64,000 nucleotides of DNA from assembly GCA_963678705.1 (NCBI GenBank), contig OY783209.1, positions 19,949,311 to 20,013,310 on the forward strand, read 5' to 3'. Under the pieces are notes generated by a model, which saw only the letters and a list, made by a program, of their open reading frames with translations, made no database searches and was not told where the DNA came from. Positions 48,050 to 60,275 of the stretch are shown one piece after another. Each line of letters opens with the position of its first letter. Within the stretch, counting starts at the first letter, position 1. The position numbers and the translations under genes are program-made. The DNA comes from Panorpa germanica. Taxonomy: Eukaryota > Arthropoda > Insecta > Mecoptera > Panorpidae.

Positions 48050-51000
48050 TTGTATATAAACTCAATATGGTTTTTCAGATTTTTTCTGCTTTTATATATC
48101 AGCCTTTATTATCAGGCATATTACATTCTTGTCTGAGCGACGATTATTTTGAGCATTGAAAAATGATGTGCTTTACCGTTAATGGGTTGTTGCATTGTTC
48201 ACATATTGGTTGTGGTTCTCCTTTGAATAAGTAGGTATTAGTCTAATTTGTATAACCTATCATGAGCCTACATATGACTACTTCCAGCCTCCTATTTATT
48301 CCATCCGGTAATTTGTTATATTTTTCATTTTGTTCTTTAGGTCTGAATATTTTATTGTGGTTCTTCTAGAATGCACACTGATTGGATTGCTTCTTTAGCA
48401 TAATTATCACCGGTGTGACAGGGAATTCATAAAAATTGAGTTACCATTTGCTTGAAGTGGGGGTTGTGAATTAGACGGTGAATGGTTTGAACTATTAAGT
48501 GGTTGGTATAAAGAGTGTCTATGGTCAATAGGGCACTCAGAGAGTCAAATAAAGTTAAAATATTTCTTTTGTTGTTGGTTGATGTTATGTCATGTAAACT
48601 TTCTTTTATAGCATATATTTCATAAGTAAAGACACTGTTGCTTGCGTCTAGTTTGATTTTTTCAATTGTATCTTCAATTGTATATGCGCAAGCCGTCTCA
48701 TCCTGTATTTTGGTCCCAACTTTATAGACTTTAATGTAATCTTGGTATTATTCCAAAATACTATTTAATACAGACCTGTAAATGGTAGGATTGGTATTAC
48801 TTTGAGTCCTTTTAACAGAGTTAAGTTTATAGATGGTAGTCTTATGATCCATGGTAAAATAGCATTGAAGATTGCCAGAATTGGTCTTATGTCAGTTAAA
48901 GCATGTTTGTCTTTGAGATTTTTTAATCTAATTAGAAGCAGTTTTTGCAGTTTAAAGTTTCTGTGGTATAGTGAGACATTTTGTGGAGCTATTGTAATTC
49001 TGAAATTAATGTTTGTATGATTCGATATGACTGATGCAAAGTAATTTAGAGATAGTTGGTCTCATCCAAGAGAAGGCGGTGGTTCTCCACTTATGGCATA
49101 TAGGCTCTTTACGGGAAAAGTTCTAAATGCACCAGTGGCTAATCTTAAACCAGCATTATAAATACTGTTGATGAGTTTAAGAATATTTTTATTTGCAGTT
49201 TGATATATAATTCCACCGCGTATTTACTTTTGGTGGTGAAAGATGTATATCCTGTTTTATTAGACCAGTCTTATAGACAGTTTAGAGATGATTGGAGTTT
49301 TCTTTGAGCTATTTCTAAATAATTGTTACTGCAGTAAATAGCTAAGTCGTCAGCAGAAAGGCCTGCTTTTACGGAATTTTTAAAATTATTGATTATAATG
49401 TTTATTGAAATTAGAAACAATGTTACACTAAGAACTGAACCTTGAGGAATATCGTTTTATTGTTCGAATTCTTGTGATTTATTGTTATATAAATTTACAC
49501 TGAATTTTCTTGTTTTCATTAAATTTTTAACGAAGTGGTCTAGATGATCCTTTATTTTCCATAATTCTAGTAATTTTTATATGTTGTATCTATATGTTCA
49601 ATCGTAAGCTTTGTCAACGTCTAAGAAAATTGTTATAGTTTTCCGGTTATTTGCAAAGCTATTGAGGATTTACGTTTTCAGATTTACTATTTGATCCAGT
49701 GTAGAATGACGAAAGCCATTTTATCTAGGTTCTAAGAGATTTTATATTTCCAGAATATATATGAGTCTTTCATTGATGATTTTTTCTAATAATTTGCATA
49801 AGGCGTTAGTTAAAGATATTTTTCCTGTAGCTATTGATATCGGTTGCGTCTTTTCCGGGCTTTAGAACTGGTAATATAATGCCTTTTTGCCATTCTGTTG
49901 GAAATAAGTCGTTCATCAAGATATAATTGAAGAAATTTAGAATTTTTTTTTTATTTACAGCAGGTAGATTTTTTATGAAGCAGTTATGCAGCGCTGATTC
50001 TAGATAGTCTAAATTAATTAAAGTATTATATGTTTTACTATTGTCAAATGATAATTTTATTTCTATACAGGTCTTTTCTGTCATGTGTTGTTGAAATTGT
50101 GTTAGATATTTAGAACTGCTGAAGTTAGGATAAGAATATTTACCTAACAAGTCTACTATTTCTGGTTGTAAAGTATTTATGTTTAATGACATTTTTAAAG
50201 CAGAGATATTGAATTTTCGCTGGTTTTCTTTCCATACTTCTTTTATACTTGTTTGTGAATTTATGGATTATACAAATAGGTCCTATGATTGTTTCCTTGC
50301 TTGCTTTACGGTGTTTTGTGCTAGTGCTCTTAATCTTTTGAATTCAACAAAAAGTTCTATAGTTTTGTGACGTTTGTATCTGTAAAAGGCTGTTTTCTTG
50401 ATTTTTACAGCATTAGCACATATCTTATTCCACCAAGGTAGGGCTGGTTTGTGTGGACCAATTTTCTTTTTTGAAACTGAGTTATTTGCTGCTGGTAATA
50501 TTTTGGAACTGATAGATTGTGTTATCACATCTATGTGATCATCTTCATTAAATGTTATGTTCTTTTTAGTTATTTCTTCAATGTATACAGTCCAATCCGC
50601 TTTAGAGATGTTCCATCTTAGTGCTGATTAGTTCATATCTGTTGTACTGTTAAGATTTGAAGTTGACTTGGAAAATATAAATCTTAAAAGAAAATATAAA
50701 AGTCCTTCCATATAAATCTGGTAGGACTGAGCATTCTAGTTTCGCTGCTATTTGTGGTTGACATAGAGTTAATATATTGCGGATGTACTTTGAAAACAAA
50801 AATTAAAATGCGTCTGCTAGCCATCAATTAAGAGTATTAAATTATTATTGTTCAATAATTTTTCTATAAATTTTCCTCTATTGTCCGTAACATTGCACCA
50901 TAATCTGTTATGTGCATAAAAAACTCTAAGTAATATAAAGGGGGAGGTAATTGTGTTAATATGTTTTCAATATCTGATATAATTTTGTTTTGACTGTTTG

Positions 51001-51295
51001 GTAAGTATAAGTTAAAACTAGTAATTTCTTGTGGAACATGTACTCTGACCACGATTACTTCCGAGTTGGATTGTATAGTTATATGTTCCCAATAAAAATC
51101 TTCTTTTACCAGTGTAGCCACTCCACCACTGGCATGTTCCGTAAGTCGATCTTTTCGGAATATACTGTATTTTTTAATATTCTCTGTTTGTACTGGCTTA
51201 AAATTTGTTTCATGTAAACAGATTAGAATGGAGTTGTAATCTACTGTAAGCCTTCGAAAGTTTTCTAAACGGCTAGAAAAGCTTTCTAAATTCCA
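48050..51295 (-). pseudogene. Decayed I-like LINE ORF2
   Basis: Old minus-strand LINE with the full domain order. Endonuclease (51295-50650): ICLHETNFKPVQ, SGGVATLVKEDFYW, then VPQEITSFNLYLPN. Linker: PALPWWNKICANAVK. RT (about 50190-49300): LPAVNKKKILNFFNYIL, LFPTEWQKGIILPVLKPGKD, then eroded fingers and palm. RNase H remnant (about 48800-48380): HTGDNYAKEA-like. Cys/His tail (about 48260-48090). Many stops and shifts interrupt it; no frame exceeds 130 codons. It differs from the young LINE at 9.7 kb and is far older. Confidence 0.7.
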
Positions 51296-51641
51296 TTAAT
51301 TTAAATTTTATTTTGAGTGGAGCATTGAATTATAAATAATTTTTATTGAATTATTACTGAGTAATTTTAATTTTTGGTTTTTTAATTGTGATAATTCACT
51401 TTGGTTTTTTGCATTTTCTGAAAAATTTTTCCATAGTAATGTATATTTTTTTTACACCATCAGAAAATAGAGATTTCAACGAACAAAAAGCCCACCGACT
51501 TTTTTGAAAAATCAGATATTTTGACGTGAGAATTTTCGATTGAAAATTAGGGTTTTTTTTTCGATATCGAGTCAAAATAGGGTGAAAAAATTAATATTTT
51601 AAATCTTCAAAATTCCAGTGTGTTTGGGACATAAAGAGGTA
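51296..51641. other. Left flank of the gypsy insertion
   Basis: AT-rich repeat-like DNA, for example CCCACCGACTTTTTTGAAAA and GATATCGAGTCAAAATAGGG. It continues beyond the gypsy at 62009-62300 in similar style, so gypsy probably entered an existing repeat. Confidence 0.4.
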
Positions 51642-51645
51642 AGTT

Positions 51646-51871
51646 AGTTATCAAGTGACCCTAATATCATGCTTAAACAAGATAATAAATATATTATCTA
51701 AGTAACCAAATAATATTTAAATCAAATTGACTAAAATCAATTTTGTTTTAATGAATTGATTAATTCATTTGTTTTAAGTAGTTTAGTTATACTCCATCGA
51801 GGAGATAATATTTGTAATAAAAGGTAGATAATTGTAGAGAAGCTTTATTTATTAATAATAATAAAGTATAT
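51646..51871 (+). repeat. Gypsy left LTR, first part
   Basis: Identical by eye to 61727-61952. The LTR resumes after the BEL at 59136 with TATATACTATTTTAAC. Confidence 0.9.
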
Positions 51872-52210
51872 TGTTTGGGTTTGGGTGTCTTTTTCTATGC
51901 AATTAAGTAAACACCCAATTTTATAATATTGTATAATTTTGCTGATGTTTAGTAATTAAAATCATTGGTAATTAACAACAATTAATTGTATTAATTTAAT
52001 ATAATCAATTAAACCTTTATTGAAATAATACTAATGCGACAAAAATGAACATGCTTTATTAAGCTAATAAAATGAATGAATAGAAACAAATGAATTCTAG
52101 TTAATGTGATTTTACAATTTTAAAAGGTTACTAAGATAATAAATAATTTTGACAATAAAGAAATTTATAAATATTTAATAGAAGGTAAATGTTTATTTGT
52201 TTCTTTAACA
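51872..52210 (-). repeat. BEL 1 LTR, copy 1
   Basis: 339 bp, TGTT..AACA ends. The minus-strand purine tract (GGGGGGAGTA) follows at 52211-52220. Confidence 0.95.
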
Positions 52211-53400
52211 TACTCCCCCCGTTGATGTATCGGCAGGTGCATCAAGATTATCTAAGGGTAGTAAGGCAATTTTTCTTACGGCTCTAGTAGTTTCACCATA
52301 TTGTGTTTTTAATACTGCTACTCGGGCTTGAGAATCTGTCCCTGGTAATAATTTTATTATTCGTCCTAATGCCCATTGGGTTGGTGGCATATTGTCTTTC
52401 TTAATTAAGACCAGAGATCCTATTTTAATGTCTGGACTAGTAGTTGTCTTCCATTTGCTTCTTTGTTGGCAGTGATTGATATAATCAGATGACCATCTTT
52501 TCCAGTAATGTTGGATACAATCTTGTATATGAGAGAATCGTTGCATTTTATTTAAATTAACTAGAGGTTGCGCTGCTGGTGTGATACTAGTAATGAGGCG
52601 ACCGATAATTAAGTGCCCAGGAGTGATAGGAGTTAAGTCGTTGGGGTCAGAGGACATAGGATATAATGGACGGGAATTTAAAATTGCTTCTACTTGTGTC
52701 AAAAGAGTATATAAATCTTCATAAGACAGATGACTATTCATTAGTACTTTTTTCAAATGACTTTTAGTAGATTTTACATTCGCTTCCCACAGCCCACCAA
52801 AATGTGGAGATCTGGGTGGTATGAATTTCCAAGTAATGGATAATTCAGAAGCACAAACTGCAAGTTTAGAAGTTTTTGACTCATTAGCAAGAAATTTTGC
52901 TAAAATATTGTTAGTTCCCACAAAGTTGGTTCCATTATCGGAGTATATAGTGTGAGGTTTTCCACGGCGAGATATAAACCGATTAAGTGCTGCGAGGAAA
53001 CATTCAGTGGTCAATTCCGTAACCAATTCTATATGAATTGCTTTAGTAGTAAAGCATATAAATAAACAAATGTATGCTTTAATAAGACTACCTCCACGCC
53101 CGTACCGATTTTTAATTAATATCGGACCGGCATAATCAACTCCAGTAGTTCTAAAAGGATATTCAAAATTTATCCTTTCATAAGGTAAAGAACCCATAAT
53201 TGGAGATAATAATCTAGGTTTACATTTAAAACAAATTATGCATTTATGAACAATTGATTTTGCTAATGAAATACCTTTTAGAGGCCAATATTGGTCTCTA
53301 ATTGAGAACAATAAAGCTTGAGGCCCAGTATGCAACAATCTATTATGCTCATATTGCATAATCAGTTTAGTTAGAGTATGACTTGGATGCAATACAATAG
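52205..53400 (-). pseudogene. BEL 1 integrase region
   Basis: C-terminal part of BEL pol. Zinc-binding HxxHxnCxxC-like start (HKCIICFKCKPRLLSPIMG), integrase core with RTTGVDYAGPI, YSDNGTNFVG and the PPRSPHFGGLWEANVK box holding the D,D,E residues, then the C-terminal LGRIIKLLPGTDSQARVAVLKT domain and tail ending TSTGGVC. It joins the cDNA to host DNA in active relatives. Confidence 0.9.
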
Positions 53401-56400
53401 GGTGTTTTTATCATATGAAAAATTTGAATGGATTAAACGACCGCCAACTCTAATAATTCCATTATCATCAATAAATGGATTGAGTGATAATAGTGGGCTA
53501 TTCTTTAACAATGGTAAATGATTTTGTAAAGAATTTAATTCGTTTGAAAAATATTCAAATTGTGATAATTTTATTAAAGTGTGCATTGCAATTTGCAATT
53601 CAAACACAGATAAAGGTCCTATTAATTTTGTCGAATTTTTATTGCAATTCTGTGAAAATCGTAAACAATAAGCTGTAGTTCGTTTCAACTTTATTATGTT
53701 AGAATATAATTTAAATATGTTGAATGAAGAAGTAACTAATAGACTATTAATAATAATTCCCTTTACTTCAGGTATTTGTGTTAAATTAAAATCACTTACT
53801 GGCCAAAAATCAGAATTTTGGTTTAACCAGAAAGGGCCTGACCACCATAAATCATTATTTATGAGCTGATTAGCAGTTGTACCACGAGAAATATAATCAG
53901 CAGGGTTACTGTCTGTGGGCACGTGACGCCATTGAAACTGTTCAGTCATAATTGATTGTATTTCAGAAATACGATTAGCTACAAATACCTTTAAAGTATG
54001 TGGTGAAAGTTTTAACCAAGATAATACTATTGTCGAATCAGACCAAAGTATAACTTTATTAATCTTGATAGGTAGAGTGTTTATTAAATTTTGAGTCATT
54101 CTACTCAATATTAAAGCTGAGCATAACTCTAAACAAGGAATGCTAAGTGTTTTTAGAGGTGCAACCTTAGATTTAGAATGTATTAACGATACTTGTGAAT
54201 CGCCTTGAATGTTAAAAGATTTAAAATATACGCAGGCGCCATAAGCCTTTTCTGAGGCATCACAAAAACCGTGTAACTCTATATTAATGCAATCTAAGAT
54301 TATAACTTTCCGAGATATTGAAACGTTATTTAATTCTGGTAAATTTTGTAATAATGTTAACCAAAATTCAACCAAATTTTGTGGTAATTCATCATCCCAA
54401 TTTAATTTATGTAACCATAATTTTTGAATCATAATTTTAAATGAAATGATGCAAGGTGATAGTAATCCTAACGGATCAAATATTTTGGAAATAAATGACA
54501 AAATAGTGCGTTTAGTATATTTATCAGGTGGCTTAAAAGTAATATTATACTTAAAAGTGTCGGATTCAGAATCCCATTTTACTCCAAGAGTCTTGACATG
54601 TTCTAAATCATTAGAATCGATAATAAAATGTTTATCCGAATTAGTACCTTTGATATCTGATAATAATACATGTGAATTTGATATCCATTTTCTTAATTTA
54701 AAACCAGCGCTGGACAAAATTAGATTAATTCTATGACAGCGTTCAGCAAGTTCTTTCAGGTCATTAGAACCTGTTATTAAATCATCAACATAAAAATCGT
54801 TTTTGATTGAATTCGCAGCATTAGGATATGAATTTTGAAATTCATAACCTAGCTGTGTTAAACTCCTAATTGCCAGAAATGATGCCGATGTGGTTCCATA
54901 TGTGACAGTATTTAATTGGTAAGACAATATCGAATCCTCAGGATTAAATCGCCAAAGTATCTGTTGTAAATTACGTTGTGACGGATTTACTAAAACTTGT
55001 CTGTACATCATGGCAATATCTGCAATAACAACAAATGTGTGTAAACGAAATTTAGTTAGTAAAGTTAATAAGCTACTCTGAATAGTAGGTCCAGTTGCTT
55101 GTAATTCATTTAAGGAAATACCAGTTGAAGTAGGCATGGATCCATTAAAAACTACTCTAAGCTTACTAGTGGTACTTGTTGGTTTTAAAACACCGTGGTG
55201 TGGCAAGAAATATGAGGAATCAGTTATATTTTGTTGTTGATTTAAAAACATGTGTCCGAGTGAAATATATTCGCGCAAGAATGCGTCATACATATTTTTT
55301 AATTCAGTATTCTGAATTAATTTCTTCTCGAGAGACAAAAAACATTTAGTCGCTTTTGTTTTCGAGTCACCTAATAGAATAATAGGTTTGATGTATGGGA
55401 TAGTAACTACAAATCTGCCAGTATCATCACGAATTGTGGTTCGCTTAAAATGGTCTTCGCAAGCCACTTCTTCTGCAGTAAGGGTACTACAGTTTTCTAC
55501 TGACTCAACTTCCCAGAATTTGGTTAACTGTTGGTTGATTTGTGAGTGGTAACAATGTGAAGATATATGTCTATCAGACATTTTGGTTCCTATAACTATC
55601 CAACCTAAAGTGGTTTTCTGGACATTTAACTGATTATTGAGTAACTTTATCTTTCCGATCCTAAGTAAATCCCAAAAAATATTAGCTCCCAATAATAGAT
55701 CAACACGGTCTGGATGGTTGAAATGTGGATCTGCCAGTTTAATATGTTTAGGAATAATTAAATTTGAAATATTTATTTCAGAGTGTGGTATTTGGTTGGT
55801 AATTTTGTCAATAACTAGACAATCAATATTTGCTGTGTATTGTGTAGTTAGAGAATGTATATTTACATTTATTTTAGAAGTGATATTTGTAGATGCATTG
55901 CCAATTCCAGATATAACTACATTCGTATTCGTTAAGTTATTACTTAATTTATGAACAAGATGTTTAGTTATAAAACTGGTTTGACTTCCATTATCAAGTA
56001 ATGCCCTTGCTGTAATCGATTTTCCTTTATCATCAATGATTTTAACTAATGCTGTTGAAAGCAAAGTTTGATTAGCATTAAGAGTTTGAGATGTGAAAGT
56101 ATCACTAGAGGTGGATGGTATAGCTAAATCATTTTGAGTTGGTTCAGAGGTGGATGGAAATAAGTGCAACAAAGTATGATGCATCTTGCCACATACATTA
56201 CATGAGTTTTTTGAAGTGCACCTTTTTGTAAAGTGACCTTTTCTCATACAGTTCAAACATAAATTATGTTTTCTTGCTTCTTTAATACGTGAACTTACTG
56301 TCCAATTAGAAAATGTCTTGCATTGTTGGACGGAATGATCGTCATTACAAAAACCACATTTATTATTTTGATAAGCCACTAAAGATCGCTGAAATTTGGA

Positions 56401-57354
56401 TTTTTTACTAACTTTTGTATATTCACGTTGTTCATCAATTTCTTGGGCGCGTACCGACATGAATGATAAGATTGAATCAATAGTTAGAAAATCACTTTTA
56501 GAGCTTTGAGACAAATGCCATTGAGCTTTAGTGAAGGAATCTAATTTTTTAAATATTAAAGTAGTAATAATTTGATCCCAACGTTTTTCAGATGGAATAC
56601 TATTATCCAAAGACCTTATATGTTTTCTAATGAGGGATACTGTAACTCTTAAGTTATCACTAGATTCTAAATTTAAATTTGGGATATTTAAAAATGAATT
56701 TATGTGATGAGAAATTATTTGTCTTTTATTGTCGTAAGTTTCAAGCAAAAGTTCCCAACATAATTTGTAGTTTTGGCCATCAATTTCAACGGATGATATT
56801 ATATCAAGTGCTTCACCCTTTAAACAACTTCTAAGCAAATGAATCTTTTTGTGATTCGAATAGTTAACTTAACTGTGAATCAAGCTCATATAACTTGATT
56901 TAAAAGCACTCCAATTTGCAATATCACCGTAGAAAGTAGGTACTGAGATACGATGTAAATCAATATCGTTATTTGTATGATTGCATGAATTACTTATATT
57001 TAGAGATGATTCCGGTTCAGGATCAGGAAGTATTTCATTTAATACGGACTCTATATCTACATGTTTATTGTAAAGATCAGCACGTATATCATTTATTCTT
57101 TTTATTTCAGAATCGTTATCAATATTTAATTCCAGTAATGAAGTGCAAATTTCTTGTAATTCATCAAACAGAGGAAAACATATTCTTTTATAAGATCTTA
57201 TTTTGTGAATATTATAAGTAGAAGGATCATCTACATTTATTTTATCAATTACTTTGATATGAATATCTAAAATAGATTGAATGGAAAGCAATTTAGCATT
57301 TAGTTTTCTTAATACTGCCATGATGATAATAAATATTATTGAATATTTGATCAA
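53400..57354 (-). pseudogene. BEL 1 gag, protease, RT and RNase H region
   Basis: From high to low coordinates: Gag (LNAKLLSIQSILDIHIK.., ISVPTFYGDIANWSAFK, LLETYDNKRQIISHH), two CCHC-like knuckles (CGFCNDDHSVQQC, CLNCMRKGHFTKRC), the protease (ARALLDNGSQTSFITKHL), the DUF1758-type continuation (VDLLLGANIFWDLLRIG), RT (STTSKLRVVFNGS, VVIADIAMMYRQVLV, the catalytic YVDDLITG), and a Pao-type RNase H (LHGFCDASEKAYGAC, SKVAPLKTLSIPCLELCSA, WSDSTIVLSWL, HVPTDSNPADYISRG). This order is diagnostic for BEL/Pao. Confidence 0.9.
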
Positions 57355-57359
57355 AACAG

Positions 57360-57830
57360 TAAATAAGTTATGTATATACCTAACAACTTTGTGTGGTTGA
57401 GGTGTATTTAAATTTATGTAGATACCTATGAAATCAACTTTGTGGGGTTGAGGTATACATAAATTATAGTATATACCTATAAAATCAACTCTATGAGGTT
57501 GTGGTTTAAATGATTAAACATATACGTATGAAATCAACTTTATGAGGTTGACGTATATTTAAATTAATGTATGTATATACCTATTAAATCAACTCTATGA
57601 GGTTGAGGTATAAATGATTAAACATATACGTATGAAATCAACTCTATGAGGTTGACGTATATTTAAATTAATGTATGTATATACCTATTAAATCAACTCT
57701 ATGAGGTTGAGGTATAAATTATTAAACATATACGTATGAAATCAACTCTATGAGGTTGACGTATATTTAAATTAATGTATGTATATACCTATTAAATCAA
57801 CTCTATGAGGTTGAGGTATAAATGACCATT
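57360..57830 (-). repeat. Tandem repeat in BEL 1 leader, gag-proximal
   Basis: About eight steps of 50-55 bp with the core AAATCAACTCTATGAGGTTG followed by AGGTATA or ACGTATA; alternate steps pair into about 107-bp higher-order units. It lies just upstream of gag on the minus strand. Confidence 0.85.
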
Positions 57831-58059
57831 TCTATGAGAACGAATGTAAAATATAATATTGAAAGCAATTATAAACGAGATGCAAATGGGGTTATTAATT
57901 ATTTATCGGTAACATCAAAACTAGATCATATATGCAGTATTTTTATGCTCCAGATAATCAATTCCCAGCTATGTTGTAGTGTAATATGCAGAATTTCAAT
58001 ATTTTACCTCATAATCAATTTTCGAAGATGGTGTGGATTCATTTTGTTCAATTTACAAT

Positions 58060-58253
58060 AGCTATTCAAAAATGGTTGGTTGACAACATCCGTTGCTCAA
58101 TGGAACAATGGTTGGTTGACGACATCCTTTGCTATAAGCACCAATGGTTGTTTTATGACATCCGTTGTTATATGCAACAATAGTTGCTTGACGACATCCG
58201 TTGTTATAAGGACCAAATGGTTAATTTACGATATCCGCAGCTCGAAGGACCAA
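58060..58253 (-). repeat. Primer-site-like array in BEL 1 leader
   Basis: Directly inside the upstream LTR, the minus strand reads CATTGGTCCTTCGAGCTGCG, the expected primer-site position, and the theme CATTNGGTCC..AACAACGGATGTCGTCAA then recurs about five times at 30-43-bp spacing with increasing divergence. Confidence 0.65.
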
Positions 58254-58592
58254 TGTTTGGGTTTGGGTGTCTTTTTCTATGCAATTAAGTAAACACCCAA
58301 TTTTATAATATTGTATAATTTTGCTGATGTTTAGTAATTAAAATCATTGGTAATTAACAACAATTAATTGTATTAATTTAATATAATCAATTAAACCTTT
58401 ATTGAAATAATACTAATGCGACAAAAATGAACATGCTTTATTAAGCTAATAAAATGAATGAATAGAAACAAATGAATTCTAGTTAATGTGATTTTACAAT
58501 TTTAAAAGGTTACTAAGATAATAAATAATTTTGACAATAAAGAAATTTATAAATATTTAATAGAAGGTAAATGTTTATTTGTTTCTTTAACA
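58254..58592 (-). repeat. BEL 1 LTR, copy 2
   Basis: 339 bp, same orientation as 51872-52210 and nearly identical. Confidence 0.95.
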
Positions 58593-58793
58593 TACTCCCC
58601 CCGTTGATGTATCGGCAGGTGCATCAAGATTGTCTAAGGGTAGTAAGGCAATTTTTCTTACGGCTCTGGTAGTTTCACCATATTGTGTTTTTAATACTGC
58701 TACTCGGGCTTGAGAATCTGTCCCTGGTAATAATTTTATTATTCGTCCTAATGCCCATTGGGTTGGTGGCATATTGTCTTCCTTAATTAAGAC
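58593..58793 (-). repeat. Second copy of the BEL 1 pol end
   Basis: Near-identical to 52211-52411, including the PPTQWALGRIIKLLPG coding region. It ends abruptly at AATTAAGAC, then three bases (TTA), then the inverted LTR. Confidence 0.9.
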
Positions 58794-58796
58794 TTA

Positions 58797-59135
58797 TGTT
58801 AAAGAAACAAATAAACATTTACCTTCTATTAAATATTTATAAATTTCTTTATTGTCAAAATTATTTATTATCTTAGTAACCTTTTAAAATTGTAAAATCA
58901 CATTAACTAGAATTCATTTGTTTCTATTCATTCATTTTTATTAGCTTAATAAAGCATGTTCATTTTGTCGCATTAGTATTATTTCAATAAAGGTTTAATT
59001 GATTATATTAAATTAATACAATTAATTGTTGTTAATTACCAATGATTTTAATTACAAAACATCAGCAAAATTATACAATATTATAAAATTGGGTGTTTAC
59101 TTAATTGCATAGAAAAAGACACCCAAACCCAAACA
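58797..59135 (+). repeat. BEL 1 LTR, copy 3, inverted
   Basis: Reverse complement of the other two LTRs, with one substitution and a one-base T-run difference noticed. It forms the right end of the insertion next to the TATAT duplication. Confidence 0.95.
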
Positions 59136-59197
59136 TATATACTATTTTAACTATTGTTATTTACTAATAACATAACTAGCAATAACATAACTGGCGC
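59136..59197 (+). repeat. Gypsy left LTR, last part
   Basis: Continuation of the LTR after the BEL. Ends GCAATAACATAACT, overlapping the start of the tRNA-Ser primer site. A leader of about 240 bp follows before gag. Confidence 0.85.
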
Positions 59198-59447
59198 AGT
59201 CGTCGTCTAGCGGCGGAGATAAAACCAAAGCATCGTGACGGAAAAGAACAAATCTATTCACCCCAGGGAAGAAGATTCAAAAATTAAATAAAATTAAAAA
59301 TAAGCTGTGTAAAATATAGTGAAGTGAACTGATAACTAAGGACCAAGGACAAAGGACTACAAGAAGATTAAAGGTTCATCTATTAATATATGGTAGATCA
59401 ATTGAATTACCTTTTTACACAATTGAATATAAATAAAAAAAGAAAAA

Positions 59448-60095
59448 ATGACAACGTCAACTAATAATAATTTCCAACAATATTTGGGAATGATAAAAGA
59501 GTATGATGGTAGATCCGAAGGCTTACCGGACTACATCAGAACAAGCGAATTGTTACTGGGCCAATTTTTCAATGAAAGTAGATTAGATTGCTTCGACAAC
59601 GTCGCTTTAATAGAAGCGATTCGGGCAAAACTAATTGAAAAAGCTGCCTCACTAATAGAAGGAAGGGACATACAGAGCTGGGCAGAAATTAAAATGACAT
59701 TGACACAAGCATTTTGCGACCCTAGAGATGAGATGTCATTACTGCGAGAACTGATGGAAATAAGGCAGAGGAATGAAACATTCCTTGAATTCTATGAAAA
59801 ATGTAGAAAATTGAGAGCATTATTATATGCTAACCAAAAATGCAATGGAGCAATAGAAGAAAGAAATATGAAGACAAAAATGTACGACGAAGTGGCTCTA
59901 AAATCTATTAAAGCAGGCTTAAGGGAACCTTTTGGATCATTCTTGAGAACCAGAGCACCCACTACACTGGAACAAGCAATCTCTATTGTAACAGAAGAAC
60001 AGAACGACAGGAATTGGCAAAGGCAAGAAAATACGAATAATAAACTGGCACAACAACCAGTCAGAATGACACAAAGAACATTCAACAACCCTTAA
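59448..60095 (+). pseudogene. Gypsy gag
   Basis: 215-residue frame beginning MTTSTNNNFQQYLGMIKEYDG, with a capsid-like helical body: LTQAFCDPRDEMSLLRELMEIRQ, then FLEFYEKCRKLR, which matches the retrotransposon-gag capsid pattern (two-helix LxxLxxRxQxxxExxxEFxxR). The Gln/Asn-rich tail has no CCHC knuckle, as in errantivirus-like Gags. Part of a young fossil with few breaks. Confidence 0.8.
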
Positions 60096-60275
60096 CAATC
60101 GGAAAACTTTAACAATACCCACACATCCGATTTTAATTATAATCAATCACGGAGACAGAGCAATTTTCAACAACCCCATCAACAAAATTGGCGAGCACCA
60201 AATACAAAGGTCTCCAAAGAAAGCAACTTATGGAACCGATACCCTAATGAACCTATTAAGAAGCAGTGGACACCT

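Larger units (their letters stand above)
51872..59135 (-). mobile_element. BEL/Pao element 1 with an extra inverted LTR
   Basis: Minus-strand BEL/Pao inside the gypsy left LTR. The 5-bp duplication TATAT lies at 51867-51871 and 59136-59140. It has three 339-bp LTR copies: 51872-52210 and 58254-58592 in the same orientation, enclosing a conventional element (pol, gag and leader), and 58797-59135 inverted. Between the last two lies a 201-bp second copy of the pol end (58593-58793). Both outer ends are therefore the same LTR end (TGTTTGGG read inwards), with a proper target duplication. LTR copies differ at only about two or three sites, so it is very young. The coding part is almost whole, with about two breaks. 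Confidence 0.9.
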
